Shown: positions 36,214 to 45,708, numbered from the stretch's first letter. The stretch: 54,676 bases of DNA from Actinomycetota bacterium (GCA_026393035.1 JAPLAY010000056.1:1-54676), one strand, 5' to 3'. Numbers and translations: made by a program. The notes: a model not told the origin generated them from the letters alone.

Positions 36214-36239
36214 ATAACTTTTAAGTGCGTTTAATTTAA

Positions 36240-36923
36240 GTGCGCGCTCCAAAGAAAGGTTCGCTACTTCGCGAACTTCCAATCATCATAGTTGCGGCTT
36301 TAGTCGTATCTGTTGTTGTTAAAACTTTTCTAATTCATTTCTTCTATATTCCATCCGGCTCGATGGAGAACACGCTGCAAATTGGCGATCGCATCGCAGT
36401 AAATAAACTTGCAAGTTACTTCAGTGATATAAAACGAGGCGAAGTTGTAGTTTTCCGAGATCCTGCAGGCTGGCTTGGTGCACCCGCAGAAAGCACCGAT
36501 CCAAAAGTAATCTCAACCATTAAGAGCGGCTTAGTAACTGTTGGAGTCCTTCCAGATCCTGCGAAACAATATTTAATCAAGCGCACAATTGGCGTTGGCG
36601 GCGACACCGTTAAATGCTGTGATGCCAAGGGATTCTTAACTGTTAACGGCAAATCAATTAATGAGCCATATATCTTCACCGGAAACAAACCAAGTGATAG
36701 CGACTTTAAAGTTACAGTTCCGAAAGGTTTCATCTGGGTAATGGGAGATCATCGTGGAGCTAGCGCTGATTCCCGATTCCATACTGATGACATCCACAAA
36801 GGAATGGTTCCACTTTCATCTGTTGTTGGTCGCGCCGCATTTGTGGTCTGGCCTTTTAACCACGTGAAATTCTTAAGTGTCGGCAGCGATTTATCTAAGG
36901 TAGCCGTAACTAAAAGTAAGTAA
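36240..36923 (+). CDS. lepB: Signal peptidase I LepB
   Basis: Cleaves signal peptides of exported proteins at the outer face of the membrane. It has 227 residues, one N-terminal membrane helix (about 12-35), the catalytic Ser41 in IPSGSMENTL and the general-base Lys114 in YLIKRTIGVGGD, then GDHRGASADSR. It starts with GTG. The last base of its stop is the first base of the rnhB ATG (TAATG), so the two are coupled. Confidence 0.95.
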   Translation: MRAPKKGSLLRELPIIIVAALVVSVVVKTFLIHFFYIPSGSMENTLQIGDRIAVNKLASYFSDIKRGEVVVFRDPAGWLGAPAESTDPKVISTIKSGLVTVGVLPDPAKQYLIKRTIGVGGDTVKCCDAKGFLTVNGKSINEPYIFTGNKPSDSDFKVTVPKGFIWVMGDHRGASADSRFHTDDIHKGMVPLSSVVGRAAFVVWPFNHVKFLSVGSDLSKVAVTKSK

Positions 36924-37531
36924 TGAAACATATTGAATCTACGCTAATCACTTCGGGAATTAAAGTGATTGCGGGAGTAGATGAAGCAGGGCGCGGGCCA
37001 TGTGCCGGACCATTAGTCGTAGCATCGGTAATCCTTAAAGATCCTTTTGCACCAGAGCTAGCGCAGGTACGCGATTCAAAAGAACTTTCGGAAAAATTGC
37101 GCGAAGAGTTATTCGATGTTGTTATCGATCAAGCCATTGCGTATTCGATAATTGAAATATCAGTCGAAGAGATAGATAGCTTCGGACTTCACAAATCAAA
37201 CCTTGAGGGCATGCGTCGGGCTGTTAATTCGCTGGCGATAGTTCCGGAATATGTTCTGACCGATGGCTATGCAATCGAAGGCTTAGCGATTCCAAACCTC
37301 GCAGTTTGGAAGGGCGATCAAGTCGCAATTTCAATTAGCGCGGCATCAATTCTCGCCAAGGTTTATCGCGATCGCGAGATGGTGAAACTAGATAGTAAAT
37401 ATCCGGGATATGGCCTAGCAAAGCACAAGGGCTACATAACGGCAGCTCACACCAAAGCGCTATGGGAGTTAGGCGTTACCGAGATTCATCGAAAGTCTTT
37501 TGCAAATATCGCAGCACTTATTAACAACTAG
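36923..37531 (+). CDS. rnhB: Ribonuclease HII
   Basis: Removes RNA from RNA-DNA hybrids and misincorporated ribonucleotides. It has 202 residues. The acidic active site is in AGVDEAGRGPCAGPLVVASVIL and VLTDGYAIEGL; VRDSKELSEKLR and SISAASILAKVYRD are also typical. It overlaps lepB by one base, and 66 bases separate it from yraN, where a small hairpin (GCCCA-CATC-TGGGC, 37537-37550) without T-run is present. Confidence 0.95.
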   Translation: MKHIESTLITSGIKVIAGVDEAGRGPCAGPLVVASVILKDPFAPELAQVRDSKELSEKLREELFDVVIDQAIAYSIIEISVEEIDSFGLHKSNLEGMRRAVNSLAIVPEYVLTDGYAIEGLAIPNLAVWKGDQVAISISAASILAKVYRDREMVKLDSKYPGYGLAKHKGYITAAHTKALWELGVTEIHRKSFANIAALINN

Positions 37532-37597
37532 TTATCGCCCACATCTGGGCACAAGCAAGGATTTTCGAATTAGCTATTGATTTAACCTCACCCTTCT

Positions 37598-37957
37598 ATG
37601 GGAACAAAACAATTAATAGGTGCGCTGGGCGAAGATTTTGTCGCAAAATATTTAGTCGGAAAAGATTACGAAATTCTCGACCGTAATTGGCGAATTCGAG
37701 AGGGCGAAATAGATCTAGTTGCAATCACAAAACATGGAGTTGTTGTCTTCGTAGAGGTTAAGACCAGAACAAGTACCTCCTTTGGACATCCGTTAGAGGC
37801 GATTACCAAAGATAAGGCCTATCGACTTCAAAGACTTGCCCTTGCCTGGCTGACAGTTCATCACAAGTGGGGTTTTGAATATCGCATTGATGCAGCCGCG
37901 GTATTGATTTCAAAAGGCGAGAAATTTGAAATTGATTATCGAATTGCGGTTCTATAA
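37598..37957 (+). CDS. YraN-family (UPF0102) nuclease-like protein
   Basis: A 119-residue protein with the restriction-endonuclease-like pattern GALGEDFVAKYLVGKDYEILDRNWRIREGEIDLVA...VVVFVEVKTRTSTSFGHP (E, D, EVK). The family is thought to be Holliday-junction or DNA-processing related, but the role is not firmly established. It is in the usual actinobacterial order before comM. The comM start follows its stop directly. Confidence 0.9.
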   Translation: MGTKQLIGALGEDFVAKYLVGKDYEILDRNWRIREGEIDLVAITKHGVVVFVEVKTRTSTSFGHPLEAITKDKAYRLQRLALAWLTVHHKWGFEYRIDAAAVLISKGEKFEIDYRIAVL

Positions 37958-39481
37958 GTGGGTCTAGCTATGACATCAAGTGTTGCGCTGACTGGGCTAA
38001 TCGGGCACTTGGTCGACGTAGAAGTAGATATCTCAGATGGCCTTCCAGGCTATGTTCTCTTAGGTCTTCCGGATGCAGCGCTTAATGAATCTAAAGACCG
38101 AGTACGTGCTGCACTAGTAAATAGCGGCGAAAGTTGGCCGAATAAGAAAGTAACAGTTTCACTTTCACCAGCTTGGCTTCCCAAGAGTGGCTCAGGATTT
38201 GATCTTCCAATTGCGATTGCACTCTTGATGGCACAAGGGCTGATACCAAAAGATGAAATCGGTAACACCATTTACCTGGGCGAGCTGTCGCTAGATGGGC
38301 AAGTGCGAGCTATTCGTGGCGTTCTTCCATCCGTTCTCGCAGCGAAGAAGAGCGGATTTGTTAGAGCTTTAGTTCCCTTTAAAAATTATGCTGAAGCAAA
38401 ATGTGTATTTGGAATCGACGTAGTTGCAATTAACTCACTTGGCGATGCGCTCCGATATTTACGCCTAGGTGAAATCCCAGAAACTCCAGAAGATTTAGAG
38501 TTGAGCGAAAATGATTACCTTTTAGATTTATGTGATGTCGCGGGGCAAGTTGGTGCTCGTAAGGCTTTAGAGGTTGCCGCAATTGGTGGACACCACCTAC
38601 TTTTCATTGGACCACCAGGCACTGGAAAAACTATGTTGGCTGAACGAATTCCATCAATTCTCCCGCCATTAGATGATGAATCCATTTTGGAAGTTACTGC
38701 AATACATTCAATTGCGGGAACACTCTTAGATCGAGCGCTGCTTTCGAAATTGCCGCCCTTTGTTTCCCCACATCACACGACTACTGCGCCAGCGATGATT
38801 GGTGGTGGCGCACATGCAATACGACCAGGTGCAACTTCGCTTGCTCATCAAGGAGTTCTATTTATTGATGAAGCACCAGAATGTGCGCGTGGCGTTTTAG
38901 ATTCACTCCGGCAGCCACTTGAATCTGGAAATGTAACTATTTCAAGAGCGGTTGGCTCTGTAACTTATCCAGCAAGATTTATGTTGGTTCTTGCCGCAAA
39001 TCCATGCCCTTGTGGCAAGTTCAGCGGGCGCGGAAGAAGTTGTACTTGTACGCAAGTCGCAATCCGAAGATATCTTCAAAGATTATCTGGTCCGTTGTTA
39101 GACCGGATTGATATCCGCGTTTTTGTAGATTCACCAAGTCGAGTTGAAATGGCAAGTGATCAACTTGGTGAATCAAGTGCAACGGTTAGAGCCCGAGTAA
39201 TTCTTGCTCGCGAAATAGCAGATCATCGATTCCAAGATTGCGCTTGGAAGTTGAATTCACAGATTCCGCCAAGTGAGTTGCGCAAAAGATTCAAAGCCGA
39301 GAAACAAGGAATGAACTTTCTTCATACGGAACTGGATAATGAAAGGCTGAGCGCACGCGGATTTCATAAGGTTCTCCGCATTTCTTGGAGCATTGCAGAT
39401 TCAAATGGCCACGCAATTCCTACCCGCGAAGATGTTGAATCGGCTTTTAGATTACGAGAAGGAATGGAGTTACTTGCGTGA
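37958..39481 (+). CDS. ComM/YifB-type Mg-chelatase-like AAA+ ATPase
   Basis: A 507-residue AAA+ protein. The N-terminal domain has DGLPGYVLLGLPDAALNESKDRVRAAL, Walker A is FIGPPGTGKTMLAERIPSILPPL, Walker B GVLFIDEAPECARGVLDSLRQPLE, and a cysteine cluster NPCPCGKFSGRGRSCTCT follows. ComM is a branch-migration helicase supporting recombination during natural transformation. It is coupled to dprA (GTGA overlap), another transformation protein. A start at ATG 37970 instead of GTG 37958 is possible. Confidence 0.92.
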   Translation: MGLAMTSSVALTGLIGHLVDVEVDISDGLPGYVLLGLPDAALNESKDRVRAALVNSGESWPNKKVTVSLSPAWLPKSGSGFDLPIAIALLMAQGLIPKDEIGNTIYLGELSLDGQVRAIRGVLPSVLAAKKSGFVRALVPFKNYAEAKCVFGIDVVAINSLGDALRYLRLGEIPETPEDLELSENDYLLDLCDVAGQVGARKALEVAAIGGHHLLFIGPPGTGKTMLAERIPSILPPLDDESILEVTAIHSIAGTLLDRALLSKLPPFVSPHHTTTAPAMIGGGAHAIRPGATSLAHQGVLFIDEAPECARGVLDSLRQPLESGNVTISRAVGSVTYPARFMLVLAANPCPCGKFSGRGRSCTCTQVAIRRYLQRLSGPLLDRIDIRVFVDSPSRVEMASDQLGESSATVRARVILAREIADHRFQDCAWKLNSQIPPSELRKRFKAEKQGMNFLHTELDNERLSARGFHKVLRISWSIADSNGHAIPTREDVESAFRLREGMELLA

Positions 39482-40353
39482 GTGCATTATTAGCAAGGGC
39501 ACAATTATTCTCGGCAATCGAAGGTGGCTCTATTTTCTGGAGCAATGAGATTGCCGAATTAGGCGCGATCTTAGTTAAAGACCGGATAGTTAGTGGACGC
39601 TACGGCGAATTAAATTCTTCTCCCAAAATTGCTGACCGAATAAAGCAGAGCAGTGGGGAAGAAGTCATAACTCAAATAACAAGTGCTGGAGCTTTTCTTC
39701 TAACCCCTGAAGATATGGATTGGCCAGTTTCTTTGAATGATTTGGCAGCGCCACCAATTGCGTTATTGATTAAGGGGCAACGCGAATATTTGCCAAATCT
39801 AATTGATTCGATTTCGATTGTTGGAACCAGAAATCCAACACCTTACGGCAGAAGAATTGCCGAAGATTTTGGGGCCGGTGTTGCCGATCATGAATGGGCT
39901 GTCGTAAGTGGCGGCGCAATTGGAATTGATGCCGCTGCACATAATGGTTGTTTGGTTGGCGAAGGAATAACAGTTGCAGTTCTTGGTGGGGGATTCAATA
40001 AAAATTATCCAGCAGCACACGAGAAACTCTTTGCCGAGATAAGCGAGAGCGGCTTACTAATTTCAGAGGTAATGCCTGATGTCCCCGCAATCCCACATCG
40101 CTTTCTTACTCGCAACCGATTGATTGCAGCGTTATCCAAAGCGACCATAGTTGTAGAGGCAGCATTTCGTAGTGGATCACTTCGAACAGCTCGTGATGCG
40201 GCAGAGATATTCCGTCCGGTTATGGCGATACCGGGTCCGATCAATTCACCAACAAGTGAAGGCTGCCACCGTTTAATCGCTGAACGTGTAGCAGAGTTAG
40301 TTTCATCGGTATCTGAAGTAATGGAATTGGTGAAGCCCATAAGCATTAAGTGA
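39478..40353 (+). CDS. dprA: DNA processing protein DprA
   Basis: Binds incoming single-stranded DNA and loads RecA during transformation. It has 291 residues. The Rossmann-like core is clear: SIVGTRNPTPYGRRIAEDFGAGVADHEWAVVSGGAIGIDAAAHNGCL, TVAVLGGGFNKNYPAAHEKLF, SEVMPDVPAIPHRFLTRNRLIAALS and VMAIPGPINSPTSEGCHRLI. The GTG start overlaps the comM stop. Most competence-machine genes are not in this window. Confidence 0.94.
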   Translation: MSALLARAQLFSAIEGGSIFWSNEIAELGAILVKDRIVSGRYGELNSSPKIADRIKQSSGEEVITQITSAGAFLLTPEDMDWPVSLNDLAAPPIALLIKGQREYLPNLIDSISIVGTRNPTPYGRRIAEDFGAGVADHEWAVVSGGAIGIDAAAHNGCLVGEGITVAVLGGGFNKNYPAAHEKLFAEISESGLLISEVMPDVPAIPHRFLTRNRLIAALSKATIVVEAAFRSGSLRTARDAAEIFRPVMAIPGPINSPTSEGCHRLIAERVAELVSSVSEVMELVKPISIK

Positions 40354-40365
40354 GAGAATTAGGAC

Positions 40366-41280
40366 ATGAGTGTTGAACATAAAGCCGGTTTCGTCGCCAT
40401 CATTGGGCGACCAAATGTTGGAAAATCCACTCTCGTAAATGCTCTAGTTGGCCGAAAGATTGTTATTACTTCAAAACATCCAAACACAACTAGAAATCCC
40501 ATTCGCGGGATTATCTCAAAGCCGGATTTTCAGATGATTGTTGTTGATACTCCAGGTATCCATAAGCCAAAGACTCTGCTCGGATCAAGGCTAAATGCAA
40601 TGGTCTCTGAAAACTTAGAGTCAGTTGATGCAGTACTTATCTGCCTACCTGCCGATGAAGAAATTGGTCAAGGTGATGAATTTATTGCACGCCAGGTACA
40701 AAATCAGAGGCGGATACTAATCGCGGTTACAAAGAGCGACAGCGTTAAGCAAGAAACGATGCTGGCAAAGCTGATTGAAGTTGGGCAGTTTGCGCAGCGA
40801 GTTGGTTTAAACGTCGCCGAAATTGTTCCGATATCAGCAAAGAATCTAGATCAGACCGAACTTCTTCTAGGACTTTTGGCTGAGAAACTTCCAGTGTCAC
40901 CTTCACTTTATCCTGAGGATATTTCAACTGACCAAGCAACAGAAATGACTATTACCGAATTAATTCGCGAGGCAGCAATAGAGAATCTATATGAAGAAGT
41001 TCCACACTCGATTGTTGTCACAATTGATGAAATGGCAAAGCGCGAAGGTAAAGAGTTTTTTGATATTCACGCTACCTTGCATGTCGAGCGAGATAGCCAG
41101 AAATCAATCATCATCGGACCTCAAGGTTCTAGGTTAAAAGATATTGGAGTTAGAGCCCGTGGATCTGTCGAGACCTTCTTGGATGCAAAAATCTTCTTAG
41201 GGTTGCATGTAAAAGTTAGTAAAGAGTGGCAACGCGATGCGAAAGCACTTACTAAGTTGGGATTTATTGAGCGGAAGTAA
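40366..41280 (+). CDS. era: GTPase Era
   Basis: A ribosome-associated GTPase for 16S rRNA maturation and 30S assembly. It has 304 residues: G1 GRPNVGKST, G2 in HPNTTRNPIRG, G3 DTPGIHKPK, G4 TKSD, then a C-terminal KH domain (SIIIGPQGSRLKDIGVRARGSVETFLDAKIFLGLHVKVSKEW). It starts 12 bases after dprA; GAGAAT (40354-40359) ends six bases before the ATG and could give a separate leaderless mRNA. The 3' end overlaps the convergent transporter by 17 bases. Confidence 0.95.
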   Translation: MSVEHKAGFVAIIGRPNVGKSTLVNALVGRKIVITSKHPNTTRNPIRGIISKPDFQMIVVDTPGIHKPKTLLGSRLNAMVSENLESVDAVLICLPADEEIGQGDEFIARQVQNQRRILIAVTKSDSVKQETMLAKLIEVGQFAQRVGLNVAEIVPISAKNLDQTELLLGLLAEKLPVSPSLYPEDISTDQATEMTITELIREAAIENLYEEVPHSIVVTIDEMAKREGKEFFDIHATLHVERDSQKSIIIGPQGSRLKDIGVRARGSVETFLDAKIFLGLHVKVSKEWQRDAKALTKLGFIERK

Positions 41281-42136
41281 CGGTCTTACGGCTTGCAAAG
41301 TAGGAGCCGATTAGAACTAGCGGCAAGCCAAGCGCGATTCCAAGTGTGAACGGTTCTCTTAGAATAATTACGCCAAGAACAACTGCGAATGCGGTATTCA
41401 AATAGGTTACTAATGAACCTCTTGCAGTTCCAATATCTTTGACTAGTTGGAAGAAGAGAATAAATGCCATTGCGGTAGGGAAAAGACCAAGTACTAGAAC
41501 TGAGCCAAGAACTTTGGCTGAAGGCATATGTTCTGGTGCATTAAGGAAGACAAATGGCAGATAAACAATTGCGGTAAAGACCATAGCCACACCATTAATT
41601 GAAATGGGTTCGATATGCGGAACTTTTGCAGTGATCATCGTTACCGCCCATGAATAACCAATCGACGCGATGAGCACCATTGCGATTGCAACAATCGATT
41701 GTCGGCCTGAGAAACTTTCAATTCCTACCACCAGAATAATTCCTATGAATCCGATCAGGATTCCAAGTAGGCGTTTGTGATGCCAGACAGTTTTATCGCC
41801 ATGAAGTGAAGCAAGAATCGTTGTCCAAATTGGGACGGTTGCTACTAATAAACCTGTTAATCCAGATGTCATCTTCTGTTCTGCTGCTGTGATTAAGAAC
41901 CAGGGTCCAATCATTTCGCCAATCGCATATGGAATTACATATTTCCAAGCTTTTATAGCTGGCATCAAGGAACCGTGCTTTACTGCAATTGGAATCAATA
42001 TTGCAGCACCGATTGCAACTCTAGCGAAGACAATTACTGGTGGCGATAAATCTTCGACTGCAACTTTAATAAGCAAATATGGAATTCCCCAGATAAAACC
42101 TACAAAGAAGAAGAGGAACCAATTGCGACGCGACAT
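41264..42136 (-). CDS. EamA-family (DMT) transporter
   Basis: A 290-residue transporter with ten predicted helices and two EamA repeats (FVGFIWGIPYLLIKVAVEDLSPPVIVFARVAIGA at the start; SLVTYLNTAFAVVLGVIILREPFTLGIALGLPLVLIGSYFASRKT at the end). Substrate unknown; amino-acid or metabolite efflux is common in the family. Its last residues are coded in the 17 bases shared with era on the other strand. GAAACT lies six bases before the start. Confidence 0.88.
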   Translation of the reverse strand: MSRRNWFLFFFVGFIWGIPYLLIKVAVEDLSPPVIVFARVAIGAAILIPIAVKHGSLMPAIKAWKYVIPYAIGEMIGPWFLITAAEQKMTSGLTGLLVATVPIWTTILASLHGDKTVWHHKRLLGILIGFIGIILVVGIESFSGRQSIVAIAMVLIASIGYSWAVTMITAKVPHIEPISINGVAMVFTAIVYLPFVFLNAPEHMPSAKVLGSVLVLGLFPTAMAFILFFQLVKDIGTARGSLVTYLNTAFAVVLGVIILREPFTLGIALGLPLVLIGSYFASRKTVTSAQ

Positions 42137-42172
42137 TAGGTCAGTTTCTACTAATAACTTGTATTGTCAAAA

Positions 42173-43105
42173 TCAACGCTTAAGGAGCGCATTAATTTCA
42201 TCAGCCAGATATGAATGCAAAACTTCAGCTTCCGGGGTTACGCCAGCCAAGGTGAAGTAGCCATGTATTACGCCTTCATATTCGCGATAAATAGTTTGAA
42301 CACCTGATTTACGTAAAAGTTCGGCATATATGTAGCCATCATCCAATAACGGATCGAATTCGGCGGTAGTAATAATCGCAGGAGCAAGTCCGGAAAAATC
42401 TTTAGCAGAAACAGGTACCGCATATGGATTTTTAGCATCGGACTTCTTTGCTAGATATTGCTCCCAGAACCACTTCATCGCTTGAGTGCTTAGGCCATAT
42501 CCAGTTCCATTGTTATATGCCGAGTCATAATTCATATCGCTGTCATTGCATGGATAAATTAGTAATTGGAAGGCCAGTTCCACATCATTTGTATCTCGTG
42601 CCTTAAGCGCAACACCTGCCGCAAGATTTCCACCAGCGCTGTCACCACCAACACCAATTTGGTTTGGATCGATTCCCAATTTAGTTGAATTCTCTTTCAC
42701 CCAGAGCAGGGTTGCATAACAATCATCAAAGGGAACCGGGAATGGTAGTTCTGGTGCCTTCTGATAATTAACTGCAATGACTACGAGCTGTCCCTTATTA
42801 GCAAGAGAGCGCATTGATTGTTCATAGCTATCTAAATTATTTAATACCCAGCCGCCACCGTGGAAGAAAACTAACACTGGCAAAACAGCGCCTTTTACTG
42901 GGCGATAAATGCGAATCGGCAGATCTGAAGTAGGACCGGGAATGTAACGGTGAATTACTTCGTGAATGTTCTCTGGTTCACCAGAAGCTTCTGCGCGGTT
43001 CTCTAGATTCTTGCGAATCGTAGAAACAGGCGCCTGCCAAACTTCAGGAAGTCCGCTTTGGGAACGTACCTGTAAATATTCGACTAGCTCTGGCTTGAGT
43101 CCCAT
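42173..43105 (-). CDS. Alpha/beta hydrolase, HSL/acetyl-esterase type
   Basis: A 310-residue esterase. The oxyanion-hole motif is VFFHGGGWVLNN, the nucleophile is in GVGGDSAGGNLAAG, and the acid and base are in EFDPLLDDGYIYAE and YEGVIHGYFTLAG. These mark the hormone-sensitive-lipase group. The substrate is unknown. It follows the xylulokinase gene by only a few bases; the ATG at 43105 is used, while a TTG at 43114 would overlap the xylB stop. Confidence 0.9.
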   Translation of the reverse strand: MGLKPELVEYLQVRSQSGLPEVWQAPVSTIRKNLENRAEASGEPENIHEVIHRYIPGPTSDLPIRIYRPVKGAVLPVLVFFHGGGWVLNNLDSYEQSMRSLANKGQLVVIAVNYQKAPELPFPVPFDDCYATLLWVKENSTKLGIDPNQIGVGGDSAGGNLAAGVALKARDTNDVELAFQLLIYPCNDSDMNYDSAYNNGTGYGLSTQAMKWFWEQYLAKKSDAKNPYAVPVSAKDFSGLAPAIITTAEFDPLLDDGYIYAELLRKSGVQTIYREYEGVIHGYFTLAGVTPEAEVLHSYLADEINALLKR

Positions 43106-43107
43106 TT

Positions 43108-44520
43108 TTACCAACCCTGTGTTTGATCTCGAAGTTTTCGATACTTTATTAATACTTCTGGTGTTGATTTCTCTTTAATACTTTCAACGTTTCCTAAATC
43201 CCATTGTGGTGGGCGATCACTTCCAAGTAGTGCCCAGGCTGCAAGTTTCGCTGCCCCGATCGCAACATATTCACCGGGTGGTGGAATTAAAACTTCGCGA
43301 CCAAAGATTGCAGATGCAATTTTTCCAACTGCAGGATTCTTAGCAGCGCCGCCAACTAACAAGATGCGTTTGACTTCAACACCCAACTTCTCAAGTGAAT
43401 TCACAGCATCTGCCATTCCGCAGAGCATTCCTTCAATCATTGCACGAGCTAAATTTTCAGGGTTTGAATTATTTAAATTCATTCCAGAAAACACACCAGT
43501 TGCATCGGGCCTATTTGGTGTGCGTTCACCTTCAAAGTAGGGAAGAAGAGTTAAACCATTCGCACCTGGTTCGGCTTTGAGTGCAAGCTCGCCAAGTTGG
43601 TCATGTGTTACTCCGAGAATTCGGGTAGCAGCATCAAGAATTCGCGCCGCATTTAACGTACAGACCAGAGGTAAGAAATATCCAGTTCCATCTGCGAAGC
43701 CAGCGACTTCACCACTCGCATCATGTGTAGGTGTAGTCGAAACCGCAAATGCGGTGCCACTAGTTCCAAGCGAAACAACTACATCACCAGGCTGAGCGCC
43801 AACTCCGATTGCTGCCGCAGCATTGTCACCAGTACCGGCCGCGATTGGAATTCCAGTTTTAGTTTTCATCGCAAAAACTTTAGGTTCGACAATTCTTGGG
43901 AAAGTTATTTCTTGTTTGCTACCTATAGCCAGCTGAAAAATATCTTCCCGATACTTGTTACTCACGCTATCGAAATAACCAGTTCCACTTGCATCACCGC
44001 GATCAGTAAAGAGGTCGGCAATAGATTCACTTCCTGAAATTTTCCAAGAGATCCAATCATGGGGGAGCGCAATTGCGGCAACTTGCGCTGCGTTAGCTGG
44101 TTCATGTTTTGCAAGCCAACGAACTTTACTTGCGGTAAATGATGCAACTAGCGATGAACCAACTGCCTTTGCAATCTCGGCGCTACCGCCCATTTCAGAA
44201 TTTAATTCAGCTGCTTCAGCTGCAGATCTAGTGTCATTCCAGAGAAGTGCTGGCCTTATTACTTTTCCAGATTTATCTAGCGCAACCATTCCATGTTGCT
44301 GCCCAGCAACAGCAATTGCAGAAACATCATCTAAACCGCCAGCCATTTTTATTGCGTCTTCGGTTGCACTCCACCAATGTGCAGGATCAACTTCACTGCC
44401 ATCTGGGTGAGGGGCGCGGCCTTCGCGAATAACTTGGCCACTTTGGGCATCGCGAATTACTACCTTGACCGACTGAGTTGAGGTGTCGACACCAGCTACT
44501 AATTGCGATTTGGCGTTCAT
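43108..44520 (-). CDS. xylB: Xylulokinase (FGGY family)
   Basis: Phosphorylates D-xylulose to xylulose 5-phosphate for the pentose phosphate pathway. It has 470 residues: VAGVDTSTQSVKVVIRDAQSG (phosphate loop), VAVAGQQHGMVALDKSGKVIRPALLWNDTRS, GDVVVSLGTSGTAFAV and ILLVGGAAKNPAVGKIASAIFG. The GQQHG..WNDTR pattern points to xylulokinase rather than glycerol kinase. The start at 44520 has GGAG seven bases before it; the longer frame to 44616 has none. No xylose isomerase gene is seen nearby. It is divergent from the phosphofructokinase gene. Confidence 0.88.
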   Translation of the reverse strand: MNAKSQLVAGVDTSTQSVKVVIRDAQSGQVIREGRAPHPDGSEVDPAHWWSATEDAIKMAGGLDDVSAIAVAGQQHGMVALDKSGKVIRPALLWNDTRSAAEAAELNSEMGGSAEIAKAVGSSLVASFTASKVRWLAKHEPANAAQVAAIALPHDWISWKISGSESIADLFTDRGDASGTGYFDSVSNKYREDIFQLAIGSKQEITFPRIVEPKVFAMKTKTGIPIAAGTGDNAAAAIGVGAQPGDVVVSLGTSGTAFAVSTTPTHDASGEVAGFADGTGYFLPLVCTLNAARILDAATRILGVTHDQLGELALKAEPGANGLTLLPYFEGERTPNRPDATGVFSGMNLNNSNPENLARAMIEGMLCGMADAVNSLEKLGVEVKRILLVGGAAKNPAVGKIASAIFGREVLIPPPGEYVAIGAAKLAAWALLGSDRPPQWDLGNVESIKEKSTPEVLIKYRKLRDQTQGW

Positions 44521-44570
44521 TCGTGCTCCAGACTTTAGGGGATGATTTAACCACCTCTTTGCGGAGGGTA

Positions 44571-44589
44571 GACTTTCCCAGTCAAAGTC
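44571..44589. promoter_or_regulatory. Inverted repeat between xylB and pfp
   Basis: GACTTT (44571-44576) and AAAGTC (44584-44589) with a 7-base spacer lie in the 122-base divergent region. A third GACTTT is at 44531-44536. It could be an operator for a sugar-responsive regulator; the evidence is the symmetry only. Confidence 0.3.
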
Positions 44590-44642
44590 GACCACCCAAA
44601 TAGTTATTTCAAGCATTATTAAACTAAAAATCAGGAGTAAAG

Positions 44643-45668
44643 ATGCGTATTGGTGTCCTAACAGGTGGCGGAGATTGCCCAGGATTAAATGCTGTTATTC
44701 GCGCAGTAGTTCGCAAGGGCGTAAAAGAGTATGGCTATGAATTTGTTGGTTTTCGCGATGGTTGGAAGGGTCCACTAGAAGGTTTAACAATGCCTTTGGA
44801 TCTAACAACAACACGTGGCATCTTGCCTCGCGGTGGAACAATTCTTGGTTCATCACGTACGAATCCATTCAAGATTGAAAATGGCGTAGAGCGAATTAAA
44901 GAGAACCTTGCAAAGATGAATATCGATGCCCTAGTTGCAATCGGTGGCGAAGACACACTTGGCGTCGCAACAAAGCTAGATTCACTTGGCGTAAAAGTTG
45001 TTGGCGTACCTAAGACTATTGATAACGATTTAAATAACACTGATTACACATTCGGTTTCGATACTTCAGTAAATATTGCGGTTGAAGCAATCGATCGTTT
45101 ACACACAACTGCTGAGTCACACCACCGTGCACTTATTGTTGAAGTTATGGGACGTCATGCTGGTTGGATCGCACTTCACGCAGGTATCGCTGGTGGCGCA
45201 TCTTGTATCTTGATTCCAGAAGTTAAATTCTCAGTCGACAAGGTCTGCGAGTGGGTTAATTCTCGATTCGAATCTTCTTATGCTCCAATCATTGTTATTG
45301 CTGAAGGCGCAATCCCACAAGATGGCGACATGGTTGTTAAGGATCAAACACTTGATTCATTTGGCCACGTAAAGCTATCTGGAATTGGCGAATGGCTTGC
45401 TGGCCAAATCGAAGAGAAGACCGGTAAGGAAGCGCGTACCTCTGTTCTCGGCCACATCCAACGTGGTGGATCACCGACCGCATTCGACCGCGTTCTTGCC
45501 ACTCGTTTTGGATTGCATGCAATCACTGCGATTCACGAAGGCGACTTTGGCAAGATGGTTGCACTGCACGGAACCAAGATCGAGCGAGTTCCACTGGCCT
45601 CAGCGACAACTCAATTGAAGTTAGTTACGCCTGATCTTTACGCTGAAGCAGAAGTTTTCTTCGGTTAA
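44643..45668 (+). CDS. pfp: 6-phosphofructokinase, predicted PPi-dependent
   Basis: Interconverts fructose 6-phosphate and fructose 1,6-bisphosphate. It has 341 residues: LTGGGDCPGLNAVIR, GGTILGSSRTNPFK, IGGEDTLG, VPKTIDNDLNNTDYTFGFDT and VMGRHAGWIALHAG. Asp104 (GGEDT) and Lys124 (PKTIDND) are the pair associated with pyrophosphate as phosphate donor, where ATP enzymes have Gly104; the whole protein resembles the PPi-dependent enzyme of Amycolatopsis methanolica. AGGAG lies six bases before the ATG. PPi use would make this step reversible. Confidence 0.9.
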   Translation: MRIGVLTGGGDCPGLNAVIRAVVRKGVKEYGYEFVGFRDGWKGPLEGLTMPLDLTTTRGILPRGGTILGSSRTNPFKIENGVERIKENLAKMNIDALVAIGGEDTLGVATKLDSLGVKVVGVPKTIDNDLNNTDYTFGFDTSVNIAVEAIDRLHTTAESHHRALIVEVMGRHAGWIALHAGIAGGASCILIPEVKFSVDKVCEWVNSRFESSYAPIIVIAEGAIPQDGDMVVKDQTLDSFGHVKLSGIGEWLAGQIEEKTGKEARTSVLGHIQRGGSPTAFDRVLATRFGLHAITAIHEGDFGKMVALHGTKIERVPLASATTQLKLVTPDLYAEAEVFFG

Positions 45669-45708
45669 TTAGCAGCGCCATTTTCCCCACCTCACTAAAA
45701 TTAAGGAC

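Noticed and set aside
37537-37550. GCCCA-CATC-TGGGC hairpin after rnhB as a terminator
   Set aside because: Short stem with no T-run; may slow polymerase but is not convincing.
40366-41280. Era G4 motif TKSD instead of NKxD as a sign of inactivity
   Set aside because: T/N at this position is tolerated in GTPases, and all other G motifs and the KH domain are intact.
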